Below are positions 25,267-35,800 of a stretch of DNA of 64,000 bases, piece by piece. Numbering within the stretch: position 1 is the first letter of the stretch; each line of letters opens with the position of its first letter. Made by a program: the position numbers and the translations under genes. The stretch covers positions 62,001 through 126,000 of the forward strand of contig NZ_WHPF01000011.1 of assembly GCF_013106755.1 (NCBI RefSeq), read 5' to 3'. This DNA is from Limnovirga soli. Its GTDB lineage: Bacteria > Bacteroidota > Bacteroidia > Chitinophagales > Chitinophagaceae. Under the pieces are notes generated by a model, which worked only from the letters and a program-made list of their open reading frames with translations, searched no databases and was not told the DNA's origin.

Positions 25267-28089
25267 CTAATAAATTACAGTAACCGTTCCTTTTTGTACC
25301 AGGTTTTTTTCGCCCTTATTAGAGAAGCGGGCAATCCACACATAAGTGCCGGGTGCTATATGGCTATTCGGCATTTTGCCATCCCATTTGGCAAAAGGGT
25401 TATTGCTTTTAAAAACCAGTTGGCCATTGCGGCTAAATACCAAGAGCGAATAATCCTGCACGGTTGCTAAAATGCCTACCGGTCCAAAAAAATCATTTAG
25501 CCTGTCGTTATTTGGGGAAAAAGCAGTTGGAAAAAATATCAAGCCGCAATCGCCGGTAATATGGATGGTATCAGATATAACGCAACCCAGGTTATCTGTT
25601 ACATGCACCATATAAGTGCCCGCCAATGTAATGGTAAGCTGCGGGTCAGTAGCATTATTTTGCCAGCGGTAGGCACTAAAATTACCCGGTTTAAGTGTAA
25701 TGGAATTGCCGGGGCATAAAGTTGTATCGTTACCAATAAAAATTGGCGGCGGATCAATATTGGTAATGGCCGCAACCGTATTTACTATACAATGATTACT
25801 ATCCGTAACAGTAAGCTGGTAATTACCAGAACTTACATTGTTAATATAATCTGAAGTAGCATTTTGCAGGCTCCACAAATAACTATAGGGCGCCACACCG
25901 CCCGTTACAATTGCATTGGCACCGGCATTATTAAAATGGCAATAAGAGGGTGTGGTATTGGTTTCAACATGCAGGGCCGGGGGCTCAGTAATGGTAAATG
26001 CTTCTTGTACACTGCAACCTACCGCATCTTTTACGGTAAATAAATAATTGCCCGCACCGGCATGTTGCATCATACTATCTGTATAAAGTGTACTGTCTTT
26101 TTTCCAGGAACTAATATAGGGCAAAGTGCCTCCGCTAACCATTGCATTGGCAGTACCTGTTTGTTTGCCGGCACATAACACATTGGTATGCGTTAACTGC
26201 ACCGTAACCGCATCTGAAGGCTGTATTGTAGCTGTATCTAACAGTATACATCCATGCTTGTCAGTAATGCTGGCCACATAATTATCCGGTGCCAGACTTG
26301 AAATGCTTGCCGTATTGAAAATACCCGGGCTCCATTGAATTTGATAGGGGCTGGTGCCACCCAGTATATTAATCTCCGCACTGCCATTAGCCAATCCGCA
26401 ATAGGTTTGTTTTGTTTGTATAAAAGAGGCCAGTTTATCGGGCTGTTCAATCAAGGCAGTGGCAAAAGCCTGGCAGCCTTCAGCATCGGTAACAATGGCC
26501 GCATAACTTCCTGCCGCCAAATTAGCAAGGGCAGCAGTGGTTTGGCCCGTAGGCCAGGTATATTGGTATGGCGTTTTACCTCCGGTGGCCATTAGTATAG
26601 CGGCACCATCGTTACCGCCAAAACAACTTACATTTTTTGTGGTATTGGCAATGGCTTCCAAATTGCTTAAGCCGGGTAAATTAATACGCAATACTTTACT
26701 ACAGCCATTTTTATCGCTAATGGTAACGGTATACATACCCGATGGCAGGTTGTTGGCGGTAGCAGCAGTGCTTACATTAGGCTGCCAGCTAAAAGTATAG
26801 GGTGCAACGCCCCCTGCCACTGCAATAGCAATGCTGCCATTGCTAAGTGTGCAATTGGGTTTTACTATACTATAACTGGGTACAATTGGTGGCGGCTCAG
26901 TTAACAGAATATTTGCCGATGCCGGGCAACCAATGCCACTGGAAATAGTAACATTATAAAAGCCGGCATGCAGGTTTTCGGCAGTTTTGGTGGTTTGTAC
27001 GGGCTTGGTATCCCAGCTGTAATTATAAAAGCTGCTGCCACCACTAAAATTTACTGTGGCCGATCCTGTACTATCGCCATTACAGCGCAGGGGTGTAACA
27101 ATTGTAGCTACCACATCTTTATAAATTTCAAAACCGGGCAATTCTACTGTAGACGAGGTATTGCCCGGGCCATTTACTGTTAAACGTACTTTATAATTGC
27201 CCCCGGCGGTATAGGCATGTGTTGGATTGGGCAGTGTAGAAGTATTATCAGCACCCGAAGCCGTATCATCAAAGTTCCAGAGATAGGAACTGGTGCAGGG
27301 CGATGCAGTACTGGTAAAATTTACCCGTAAACTGCTGGAACATTTATAGGTAAAAGATGCCTTATTGGCTGGTGATTCCTGCACCATAAAATCGTCAATC
27401 GCAAAGCCATCAAAATTATTACAGCCTGCTCCTGAAGCAAATACAAACCTAAACAATACATTGGGCAAGCCTGCTAACATGGGGAGGCTATGTTTTACCG
27501 TTATCCAGCTTATGCTTCCACCACCCAAAAAACAACCGGGCCTTGAAGACTGTGTATTGCCCGACCAACCATTCTGATTGGCCAGTCCGGGTAGTACTGA
27601 GGCATTATACCAGTTTTCGGTATTACAGGTGCTGGCATCTCTAATGTCGCCGGCAATTTGCCAGCTAATGCCATTGTCGGTAGAGTATTCCAGGTTGGCG
27701 CCATCCAAACCAAATTCAGTTTCCCAAAAAACCTTGCAAATGATGTATGGGTTTTTAAGCAAAGAAAAATTAAAGCAAGGGCTTTTTAACCATGATTTTT
27801 GCCCATCGTTATAGGCTGCTTTGGTTAGTCCACCGGTAATCCAGCATTTGGTACCCGAAGCTGCGGAATTAATTACCGGCTTTACTGGTTTGCCCCAGGC
27901 CCAATCAGACTGTGAACCTCCGGGCACCCACCCATCGTTCGAGGTTTCAAAATCGGCAGTGTAGGGGTAAGCACTAACGGCACCGGCGCATTGGGCCAAA
28001 GTAAATTTTGGCTGTAATAAAAACAAGCATGCCAATATGAAAAACATCCTTGCAGGAGCAAAGTAAATATGGATGAATTTTTGAAGCAT
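25267..28089 (-). CDS. Large surface adhesin with SprB-type repeats and gliding-motility C-terminal domain
   Basis: 940 residues with a signal peptide (FFILACLFLLQPKFTLAQ after a short charged start). Residues 35-250 look like a MAM/jelly-roll domain, about 250-330 a PKD domain (FTSTASPCTSSYLWNFDDTAS). Then follow about seven SprB-like repeats of roughly 80 residues, each with GGxxPYxYxW and a (L)xAGxYxVTITDxxGC ending. The C-terminus LIFFPTAFSPNNDRLNDFFGPVG...GTVTVIY is a type B sorting domain of the type IX secretion system. Known relatives are cell-surface adhesins in gliding bacteria. Confidence 0.93.
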   Translation of the reverse strand: MLQKFIHIYFAPARMFFILACLFLLQPKFTLAQCAGAVSAYPYTADFETSNDGWVPGGSQSDWAWGKPVKPVINSAASGTKCWITGGLTKAAYNDGQKSWLKSPCFNFSLLKNPYIICKVFWETEFGLDGANLEYSTDNGISWQIAGDIRDASTCNTENWYNASVLPGLANQNGWSGNTQSSRPGCFLGGGSISWITVKHSLPMLAGLPNVLFRFVFASGAGCNNFDGFAIDDFMVQESPANKASFTYKCSSSLRVNFTSTASPCTSSYLWNFDDTASGADNTSTLPNPTHAYTAGGNYKVRLTVNGPGNTSSTVELPGFEIYKDVVATIVTPLRCNGDSTGSATVNFSGGSSFYNYSWDTKPVQTTKTAENLHAGFYNVTISSGIGCPASANILLTEPPPIVPSYSIVKPNCTLSNGSIAIAVAGGVAPYTFSWQPNVSTAATANNLPSGMYTVTISDKNGCSKVLRINLPGLSNLEAIANTTKNVSCFGGNDGAAILMATGGKTPYQYTWPTGQTTAALANLAAGSYAAIVTDAEGCQAFATALIEQPDKLASFIQTKQTYCGLANGSAEINILGGTSPYQIQWSPGIFNTASISSLAPDNYVASITDKHGCILLDTATIQPSDAVTVQLTHTNVLCAGKQTGTANAMVSGGTLPYISSWKKDSTLYTDSMMQHAGAGNYLFTVKDAVGCSVQEAFTITEPPALHVETNTTPSYCHFNNAGANAIVTGGVAPYSYLWSLQNATSDYINNVSSGNYQLTVTDSNHCIVNTVAAITNIDPPPIFIGNDTTLCPGNSITLKPGNFSAYRWQNNATDPQLTITLAGTYMVHVTDNLGCVISDTIHITGDCGLIFFPTAFSPNNDRLNDFFGPVGILATVQDYSLLVFSRNGQLVFKSNNPFAKWDGKMPNSHIAPGTYVWIARFSNKGEKNLVQKGTVTVIY

Positions 28090-28146
28090 GCCTAAGTACC
28101 AATCTAATGGCTGTGTAAATTAATGTTTTAGCTGCATTGTATTGTA

Positions 28147-28416
28147 ACCGGCTATAAAGCATTTATTTGGCTTTACTTGCGTCGCACACTGCAGGGTTCG
28201 GGCCCTGTGGCAGCAAAGAAATATGTTTATTTTTACTGCAGCAGGTGTAGCATAAAATGGCGCAAACGATTTCGCAGTATTATTCAGGTGGTTAATGCTA
28301 CATTTAAAATAACATTTGCTTGCGGTATAAACACCCGTTGTTAAATAGTTGCCCAAAGCGCTACAGTACAAGAGTGCGACGCAAGGATGCTGCATGGTAT
28401 TAATACAGCCAGGCTC
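28147..28416. repeat. Head-to-head pair of TGCGTCGCA elements (copies 15 and 16)
   Basis: Copy 15 (plus, 28147-28216, core 28171-28193) carries the ACACTGCAGGGTTC variant also seen in copies 1 and 2. Copy 16 (minus, 28346-28416, core 28366-28385) faces it. They lie between the divergent adhesin and GH109-type genes, so neither follows a stop. The 130 bp in between contain nothing I can support. Confidence 0.85.
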
Positions 28417-28445
28417 AACAAAAAATAAAACTAAAATTTACAGCA

Positions 28446-29861
28446 ATGAAAAGCAACCGCAGAAATTTTATAAAATACTCAGGTCTTACGGGAATTGGCA
28501 TAGCAGGCGCCAATATGATGAATAGTTATGCCGCCACCACGCAGGATGCATTGGTAAATAATGTATCTACCCCCCGTAAACAGCTGTTTAACATGAGTGG
28601 TTATGCGGCCCCCAAATTAGACGCTGTGCGTATTGGATTTATTGGTTTGGGTAACCGTGGCCCCGGTGCAGTAGAACGTATGCGCCATATTGAAGGCACT
28701 GTAATTAAAGCCCTGTGCGATATAAGACCAGAAAAAGTGAATAAGGTAAAAAAATCGCTGGAAGGATCTATACATAACCCGGATATTTATACCGGCAAAG
28801 AAGAAGAATGGAAAAAATTATGCGAAAGACCCGATATTGACCTGGTATATATTACCACCCCCTGGGCCCTGCATACACCCATGGCTGTTTATGCTATGAA
28901 CCATGGTAAACATGTATGTGTAGAAGTACCCGCCGCCAAAACCATTGACGAATGCTGGCAGCTGGTAGAAACATCGGAACGTACCCGCAAACATTGTATG
29001 ATGCTGGAAAACTGCTGTTACGATTTTTTTGAATTGCTTACCCTTAATATGGCCAGGCAGGGTTTGCTTGGCGAAATTATTCATGGCGAAGGTGCTTATA
29101 ACCACGACCTGTTAAAGAGTAATTTTTCTAAAGATGCCTACTACGATATGTGGCGGTTAAAAGAAAACTTACGCAATGGTAATTTATACCCCACGCATGG
29201 TTTAGGCCCAGTTGCCCAGGTAATGAACTTAAACCGCGGCGATAAAATGGATTACCTAAATGCCATGCAAAGCAACGATTTTATGATGGCGCCCATGGCC
29301 AAAGAACTAGCTGCCAACGATAGCTTTTATGCCCCCTATGCCGGCAAAAGTTTTAGGGGTAATATGAATGTTACCACCATACGTACCAATAAGGGCCGCA
29401 CCATCATGTTGCAGCACGATGTTAGCTCGCCCAATATTTATTCCCGTATTTTTAAAATAAATGGTACCAAGGGTTCTGCCTTAAAATATCCAGGTCCGGC
29501 CCGTATAGCTTTTGGCGATGAAGACTGGCTTACCGATGAGGCCTATAAACAACTGGAAGAAAAATACCAGCCAGCCATTGTAAAAAAAGTTGGCGAAATG
29601 GCCAAACAAGTGGGTGGCCATGGTGGTATGGATTTTATAATGGATTGGCGTACCATAGATTGTTTGCGCAATGGCCTGCCGTTGGATCAGGACGTATATG
29701 ATGCTGCTCTGTGGAGTGCAGTGGCACCGCTAAGCGAGTGGAGTGTGGCCAACCGGTCAAACGCTATTACGGTACCCGATTTTACCGGAGGCTCCTGGCA
29801 AAACAATCAGCCGGTGGATATTACACTGGAAAAAGGTGGTACCACCAAAGTATTAATGTAA
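28446..29861 (+). CDS. Gfo/Idh/MocA-family protein, GH109 alpha-N-acetylgalactosaminidase type, Tat-exported
   Basis: 471 residues. The N-terminus MKSNRRNFIKYSGLTGIGIAG is a Tat signal (RRNFIK). A Rossmann NAD domain follows: VRIGFIGLGNRGPGAVERM, ALCDIRPEKV, YITTPWALHTPMAVYAMNHGKHVCVEVPAAKTIDE. The sequence order LDAVRIGFIGLGNRG...CVEVPAAKT...MMLENCCYD...EGAYNHD and GGHGGMDF is that of GH109 enzymes, which use NAD for redox-assisted glycoside cleavage. Substrate specificity (GalNAc or other) cannot be read. Monocistronic, ended by a strong terminator. Confidence 0.87.
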   Translation: MKSNRRNFIKYSGLTGIGIAGANMMNSYAATTQDALVNNVSTPRKQLFNMSGYAAPKLDAVRIGFIGLGNRGPGAVERMRHIEGTVIKALCDIRPEKVNKVKKSLEGSIHNPDIYTGKEEEWKKLCERPDIDLVYITTPWALHTPMAVYAMNHGKHVCVEVPAAKTIDECWQLVETSERTRKHCMMLENCCYDFFELLTLNMARQGLLGEIIHGEGAYNHDLLKSNFSKDAYYDMWRLKENLRNGNLYPTHGLGPVAQVMNLNRGDKMDYLNAMQSNDFMMAPMAKELAANDSFYAPYAGKSFRGNMNVTTIRTNKGRTIMLQHDVSSPNIYSRIFKINGTKGSALKYPGPARIAFGDEDWLTDEAYKQLEEKYQPAIVKKVGEMAKQVGGHGGMDFIMDWRTIDCLRNGLPLDQDVYDAALWSAVAPLSEWSVANRSNAITVPDFTGGSWQNNQPVDITLEKGGTTKVLM

Positions 29862-29875
29862 ATACATAGTGTTAA

Positions 29876-29945
29876 CCCAGCTTTAATGCCATTGGCATCG
29901 CCGCTTGCGTCGCACTCTTTTACTGATGTAATGCTATGCAGCAAA
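29876..29945 (+). repeat. TGCGTCGCA element copy 17
   Basis: Begins 15 nt after the GH109-type stop on the sense strand; core 29904-29923 with the final TTGTAC changed to TTTTAC. A rho-independent terminator follows only 16 nt later. With copy 18 it brackets the histidine kinase gene. Confidence 0.85.
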
Positions 29946-29960
29946 AAATAAAACACTTAT

Positions 29961-29995
29961 AATCAAAATAGCCACCCGCAGTGGCTATTTTGATT
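29961..29995. terminator. Strong bidirectional hairpin
   Basis: Perfect 15-bp stem (29961-29975 with 29981-29995, outer AATCAAAATAGCCAC) around CCGCA, flanked by A- and T-rich ends. It terminates the GH109-type gene and lies immediately before the kinase gene, ruling out a kinase start at 29981. Confidence 0.85.
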
Positions 29996-30052
29996 TATGC
30001 AAATAGGGCAACGGCATTTACAGTAATCGGATGTTTATATTATCTTTCCTTT

Positions 30053-31822
30053 ATGATCTATAAAAGCTGTCTGATACTAATGTGTTGTTTGTGCTTTGCC
30101 ATGGGCATATCTGCACAACAAAATCAGCTACAGCAAGATGACCAGTCTGCACAACATATCAGCGCCTATATAAAAAACTGCTTTAATACTGCCGATGAAT
30201 TTATGGATGCGGAGCAGTACGACTCCGCACAAATATGGCTGAATAAAATACATGCCTTATTACCGGTTAAAAATATATCGCTGGATAATTATTTTTTACT
30301 TACCCGGCAGGCCGAAGTGTATTATTACAATAACCTTCAACAACTTGGGTTACAGGAAAGCCGCCGCGGACTGGCCATGGCCGAAGCCTTGAACGATAGT
30401 ATTTTACTGGCAGACAGCTATAATTTTATTGGCCTGTTTTTTATGAATATTGACAGTGCAGCACAATCGGTAAAAGTTTTTAATAAGGGGTTGCGGTTTA
30501 CCAAGCAGCCACCCAACCCTAAGCAATATATCAGCTTATCAAAACCACATCACCTGCATGGTAATTTGGCAGAAGCCTATTTTAAACTAGGCCATTTTGA
30601 TAGTGCTTCCTATCACTATTATCTATCCTTGCAAAAAGCAGCAGCAATTAATTGGCACAGGGGTATTGCCGTTGCCCATAGCGGCCTGGGCGATGTTTTT
30701 TTTGCATTACATAGTATTGATAGTGCATTAATGCATTATACAGAGGGAGCCAATACCGCCATTGCATCGAACGATATTGATGTGGCGCTTATTTGTTATG
30801 GTGGCATGGCCAAATGCTTTCATGCAATGCAGCAGTATAGCAGTGTATTAACCAACCTTGATGCCGGTTTTGATTTATTAACCCGGCAGCCCAATATAAA
30901 CAGGTTTTATGCATTGGTTTTTTTAAATACCGCCATTGATATTTATACAACAGAAAAAGAATTGCACCGCCTGGTAGCAGCACTTGAACTAAAATCTAAA
31001 ATAGGCAAGGAAAATATTGACGATAATAACCGGCAGCTGCAAACCATTTTAAATGCCAGTATGCAAAATGAAAAACGCATTTTAACGCTGCAGGTATCTG
31101 AAGCAGAACGTAAACAGGAACTGGCCAATACCAGGTTAATACTGGCATTAATTGGCTTTACCTTTCTGGCCATTGGATTTTTGGTGTACCGTTATTTTCA
31201 AAATCAAAAACTGGCAGTTTCTAAAATAAGGCAAAAGATTAGTCAGGACCTGCATGATGATATTGGTGCATCGCTAAGTAGTTTGCAGATTTATGGTGCC
31301 ATTGCAGAAAAAACATTAACCGAAGACCCGGATAAAGCGATGAAGATGATTAAGAAAATATCTGATCAGAGCAAACAGGTAATGGAGAACATGAATGATA
31401 TTGTTTGGAGTATGAAGCCTCATGCAATGGCAACGGTTTCTTTGGAAGCAAAAATTAAAAACTATGGTGTAGAATTGTTAAGTGATAAAAACATTCTGCT
31501 GCATTACCATATAGCTGCAGGTATTGAACATCATTTGAAAGACATGATTGCCAGAAAAAATATTTTGCTGATTATAAAAGAAGCAATGAACAATATAGCC
31601 AAATACAGCAAAGCAACGGAAGCGTATTTGGAGTTATCAGTTATAAACGGCAACTGCATTTTAAACATTACTGATAATGGCGTAGGCTTTAACAGAACAA
31701 CAATTACGCCCGGTAATGGCCTGATGAATATGGAACGCAGAGCCCTTGAATTAAAAGGTAAGTTAAGCATTGAAAGTACAGCCGGGCAAGGAACTATTAT
31801 CAGAAGTATTTTCCCTGTGTAG
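30053..31822 (+). CDS. TPR-containing sensor histidine kinase (HisKA_3 type)
   Basis: 589 residues from the ATG at 30053, which starts a signal peptide (MIYKSCLILMCCLCFAMGISAQ). The periplasmic half (to about 350) contains tetratricopeptide-like helices (SYNFIGLFFMNIDSAAQSVKVFNKGL, HLHGNLAEAYFKLGHFDSASYHYYL). One membrane helix (LILALIGFTFLAIGFLVYRYF) precedes the HisKA_3 box SQDLHDDIGASLSSLQ (His401) and a HATPase_c domain with NNIAKY and DNGVGF. The family signals to NarL-type regulators; one is encoded 182 bp downstream. Confidence 0.92.
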   Translation: MIYKSCLILMCCLCFAMGISAQQNQLQQDDQSAQHISAYIKNCFNTADEFMDAEQYDSAQIWLNKIHALLPVKNISLDNYFLLTRQAEVYYYNNLQQLGLQESRRGLAMAEALNDSILLADSYNFIGLFFMNIDSAAQSVKVFNKGLRFTKQPPNPKQYISLSKPHHLHGNLAEAYFKLGHFDSASYHYYLSLQKAAAINWHRGIAVAHSGLGDVFFALHSIDSALMHYTEGANTAIASNDIDVALICYGGMAKCFHAMQQYSSVLTNLDAGFDLLTRQPNINRFYALVFLNTAIDIYTTEKELHRLVAALELKSKIGKENIDDNNRQLQTILNASMQNEKRILTLQVSEAERKQELANTRLILALIGFTFLAIGFLVYRYFQNQKLAVSKIRQKISQDLHDDIGASLSSLQIYGAIAEKTLTEDPDKAMKMIKKISDQSKQVMENMNDIVWSMKPHAMATVSLEAKIKNYGVELLSDKNILLHYHIAAGIEHHLKDMIARKNILLIIKEAMNNIAKYSKATEAYLELSVINGNCILNITDNGVGFNRTTITPGNGLMNMERRALELKGKLSIESTAGQGTIIRSIFPV

Positions 31823-31840
31823 GCAGGTTATGTATTTTTT

Positions 31841-31912
31841 ATGCTGCTATATAATCTAACCGTACAAGAGTGCGACGCAAGTAAAGCTGCCATACAGCTA
31901 TGCAGCCGGGTA
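31841..31912 (-). repeat. TGCGTCGCA element copy 18
   Basis: Core 31862-31888, CCGGC end at 31906-31910 facing the response-regulator start. It lies antisense behind the kinase gene, so it breaks the usual sense-strand rule. Its ends are complementary (GGCTGC versus GCAGCA). Confidence 0.87.
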
Positions 31913-31954
31913 CATATAAATCTATTCTCTGCCAACTACCATTTTGGGTAACTA

Positions 31955-31970
31955 ACTATAATTAGGGATG
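31955..31970 (+). promoter_or_regulatory. Shared motif upstream of response regulator gene
   Basis: ACTATAATTAGGGATG, 34 nt before the response-regulator start. It matches 15 of 16 bases of the motif at 32777-32792 in front of the LamG gene. A candidate binding site of the NarL-type regulator (autoregulation). Confidence 0.45.
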
Positions 31971-32003
31971 TTGGCAGCGGGATAAACAGATAATTTTACA
32001 CAA

Positions 32004-32624
32004 GTGCAGATAAAAGTGTTTATATACGATGATAATACGGCCAGGCGTGATAGCCTTAAGGCGCTTATTGAGCTTAGTCCGGAGCTGCTATATGCCGGTG
32101 AGGGCATTAACTGCCTGAATGTATTGAATGATATGCAAACCCATTTTCCGGATGTGGTACTGATGGATATAAATATGCCGGGGGCAAATGGTATTGAAGG
32201 TTTAAAATTAATTAAGCAGGAGTTTCCCCATATTAAGGTGTTGATGCAAACGGTGTTTGATGATAATGATAATGTATTTGAATGTATACGTAACGGTGCC
32301 AGTGGCTATATTTTAAAAAAAGATGCACCACAGCGCATATTACAGGCCATACAGGAAGTAAATGAAGGTGGTGCTGTAATGAACCCCAGCATTGCCTTAA
32401 AAGTGCTTGATTATTTTAAACCGGGCAAAAAAGAAAATCCATTATCGGCAAGGGAAACACAGGTATTAGAATTACTTGCAGAAGGTCTTAGTTATAAAAT
32501 GGTAGGCGATAAATTGTTTTTAAGTTTTAATACCGTTAATACCCATGTAAAGCATATTTACGAAAAATTGCATGTTTCTTCTTTGGGCGAAGCCATTGCC
32601 TTTTACTATAAAAACCTGCATTAG
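32004..32624 (+). CDS. NarL/FixJ-family response regulator
   Basis: 206 residues. The receiver domain (1-120) has acidic D9/D10, phosphoacceptor D55 in VVLMDINMPG, and conserved Lys in ILKKDAP. A LuxR-type helix-turn-helix is at about 145-200 (LSARETQVLELLAEGLSYKMVGDKLFLSFNTVNTHVKHIYEKLHV). The start is GTG at 32004; no ATG fits. It is the obvious partner of the upstream histidine kinase. The near-identical 16-bp motif before this gene and before the LamG gene suggests that secreted protein as a target. Confidence 0.92.
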   Translation: MQIKVFIYDDNTARRDSLKALIELSPELLYAGEGINCLNVLNDMQTHFPDVVLMDINMPGANGIEGLKLIKQEFPHIKVLMQTVFDDNDNVFECIRNGASGYILKKDAPQRILQAIQEVNEGGAVMNPSIALKVLDYFKPGKKENPLSARETQVLELLAEGLSYKMVGDKLFLSFNTVNTHVKHIYEKLHVSSLGEAIAFYYKNLH

Positions 32625-32663
32625 CGCTGCCTGTTAAACCAAATTTTGGGTAGCCATTTTTTT

Positions 32664-32740
32664 GAACCAAATTTCGGTTCTTTCATCATCGTTCTTTGCG
32701 TCGCACACTTGTACGTTCGGAAAATAATGGAGCTTTTAGC
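32664..32740 (+). repeat. TGCGTCGCA element copy 19
   Basis: Core 32696-32714, about 40 nt after the response-regulator stop on the sense strand. The CCGG end is degraded (GAACCAAATTTCGG). Confidence 0.75.
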
Positions 32741-32773
32741 AGCCAATACACCCGATTAAAAAATCCGCTTTAA

Positions 32774-32792
32774 ATCACTATAATTAGTGATG
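32774..32792 (+). promoter_or_regulatory. Palindromic motif upstream of LamG secreted protein
   Basis: ATCACTA-TAAT-TAGTGAT is a perfect 7-bp-arm palindrome (32774-32791) about 45 bp before the start codon. It contains the motif ACTATAATTAGTGATG shared with the region before the response-regulator gene. Confidence 0.5.
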
Positions 32793-32836
32793 CTGTATTT
32801 TTCTTAAGGTTGCATCTTTACGATATAATTTCTTTT

Positions 32837-35800
32837 ATGAAAAATATTGATCGTATTGTGTTATGGGCAGCCTGTTTATTTTGCTGCAATTTTCTAATGG
32901 CGCAAACACCTGTAGCCTATTACCCGTTTAGTGGTAATGCCAATGATGCAACAGGAACATTAAATGGTACTGTACATGGTGCTATGCTTACAACAGACCG
33001 GTTTGGCAATGCCAATAGTGCTTATAGTTTTGATGGGGTGGATGATGCTATTAGCTTTGCCGCTTTGCCTATGACCAACACAGATAATTTTACCCTGATG
33101 GCATGGGTTAATCCAGCCCTGTTTGATCCTGCAAATCAATTCAATAAAATGATTGTAAGCCTGGGCCCCGGCGAAAATGGATATAATATGGGTATGGGCA
33201 ATAATAATGGGTCCGGCGGAGGTAATCAGTTGGGGGGCTTATATAATTTGGTATCCTGGTTGCCGAGTGGCGCCTTTTTTAGTACCGTTAATACTTGGTA
33301 TCATGTAGCCATGGTACGTGAAAATGGGGTAACTAAATTTTATCTTAATGGTGTATTGGCACCTAATACATTTACTGCCGACCCAAACGCTTTTGTAACT
33401 GCTTTTCAAATTGGGGGTCAGGATTTTGATCCCACCCATTATTGGAATGGAAAAATTGATGAAGTAAAAATTTATAACCTGGCTTTAACTTCGGAACAGG
33501 TGCAGGCTGAATATGCTAACAACGCACAATCGCCCATACCTGCCACTGCATTACAATTATGGTTAAGGGGCGATGATGGTATAACCAAAGATATAAACAA
33601 CAAAATTAGTGCCTGGGCTGATCAAAGCGCTGCTGGCCGCCAGGTTACCCAAACCATACCCACCAGTCAGCCGGTTTGGGTACGCAATGTGATTAATGGC
33701 CATGCGGTAGTGCGTTATGCAGAAGGGGTAAGTGATTTTTTAAGCACTAATTACCGTGGACCTAATACAGAAGAAATAACCATATTTGTTGTTGCACAGG
33801 GAGCCAATATTTCCTCGGCGGTTAGGTTTCAAAATGTGTATCCCGGATCTACCGGATATGTAATATATGGCTATACGCATCAGGGTGCCGAAAACGGTTT
33901 TTGTGTTAGCAATGATGGCGGTGAATTCAATGGCCTTAATTGTGGTTTTTATAATAATAGTGCATTGCAAATTGGTACTGCACGCTGGAAATCTAATACC
34001 ACCAATGGTATGCAAACCTTTATAAATGGCGCATTATTAAGACAACGAAACAGTAATAACAGCATGCTGCCCAATGATACTTTGCAAATTGGCACCGGTG
34101 GTGCCATTGATGAGAGTACAGTAGGTGATATTGCCGAAATAATTATCTACGACCGTGCATTAACCAATGCAGAACGGCTGCAGGTAGAAACTTATTTGAA
34201 CCAAAAATATCGTGTTACCAATAATTTAGCAGTTAGCAAACCTGGCAGTGGCAATGCTATTAGTTTTGATGGATTCACCCAATCTGTAAGCATACCCAAT
34301 TCTGCTGCAAGCAATTTTGGTAGTGGAAATTTTTCGGTGGAATTTTGGTTAAATTCTTCTGGCACAGACAGAGATGAAATATTAATGTCGAAAAGAGATG
34401 ATGGTTGTGGTGATGGTCAATTATGGGGAGTTTATAAAGTACCTTCCGGTACAGTTTATCTGGAACTTCATAATCCGGGGAATATTAACCAAAGAATTTC
34501 TGTTCCCAATGTATTAGATGGCAAATGGCATCACATATCATTTATTAGAAATGGTACTCAACTTTCCGGATTTCGAGATGGTATTCAGGTAGATAATCAT
34601 AGCGCAACACCCATTAATGTAAACAACTCAGCCGCATTAACTATTGCTACCGGTGCTTGTGCTCCATTTATTGCTGGTGGAGGTTTATTTGAAGGTAAAA
34701 TAGATGAATTTGAAATCTGGAATATAGCCCTCAGTCAATCAGAATTAAGAGATCGCATGTGTCATAAAATTACTTCCAGCGATCCATTATACATCAACCT
34801 GGTAGCCTATTATAATTTTGACGAAAGTTCCGGCACCACAGTGTTTGATGGTACTGTTAATGCCAATAATGGTACCCTTGCCAACAATCCTGCCAGGGTA
34901 ACCAGTGGAGCACCTATTGGCAATGCCAGCAGCCACGATTATTCCAATACAATTAAAGCAGCCAGCATTACGCAGGCCAATGGAGAAAGCATCGCCATCA
35001 CATCAACTAATGGTAATCCGGATGGCATACAGTTATACAGCGTAAACGAACAACCCAATACATTGGATGGAATAAATACAATTGGCAACAGCGATGCCTA
35101 CTTTGGTGTCTTCCAGGTAAATGGTACCAACCCACAATACACCGCCGTGTATAATTATCTTGGTAACCCTTCAGTAACTGCACTAAACGAGGCCAACCTG
35201 CAATTATATAACCGGGCAGATAATGCAATAACAAGTTGGGCACCATTGCCTGCGGTACCAAATACCACAGCAAAAACCATTACCGTTAGCGGGGAACATA
35301 CAGAGTATCTTTTAGGTAAAACAGATATTGCATTGCCATTAACACTCCTTTCATTTACTGCCGCCAAACAAAATAATAGTGTGCAATTAAAATGGACAAC
35401 CCGCAATGAAATAAACACTGCCAGCTTTGTGGTAGAACGAAGTAATGGCAATAACAATTTTACCGCCATGGGTCAGGTAAAAGCATCAGGCCATATGGCA
35501 GGGGCCGCATATCAGCTGCTGGATGCAACACCATATACCACCGGCACCACGCAATATTACCGGCTAAAAATGATTGATAATGATGGCCGTTGGGTATATA
35601 GCAATACCATTAAAATAAATAGCAATGCGCAAACAATAGTATCAGTTTATCCAAACCCTGCATCAGCTGTAGTTACCATCAATAGTCATAAAAATCAGCA
35701 AGGTATTATTACCAATGCTGCCGGACAAACAATGCGTACCATTACATTAATCAATGGCAGTCAAACACTCCATATAGCCCAATGGCCGGCGGGGCTGTAT

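Noticed and set aside
29981-30052. Upstream start of the histidine kinase
   Set aside because: It lies inside a 15-bp terminator stem and would bury the signal peptide; ATG 30053 is better.
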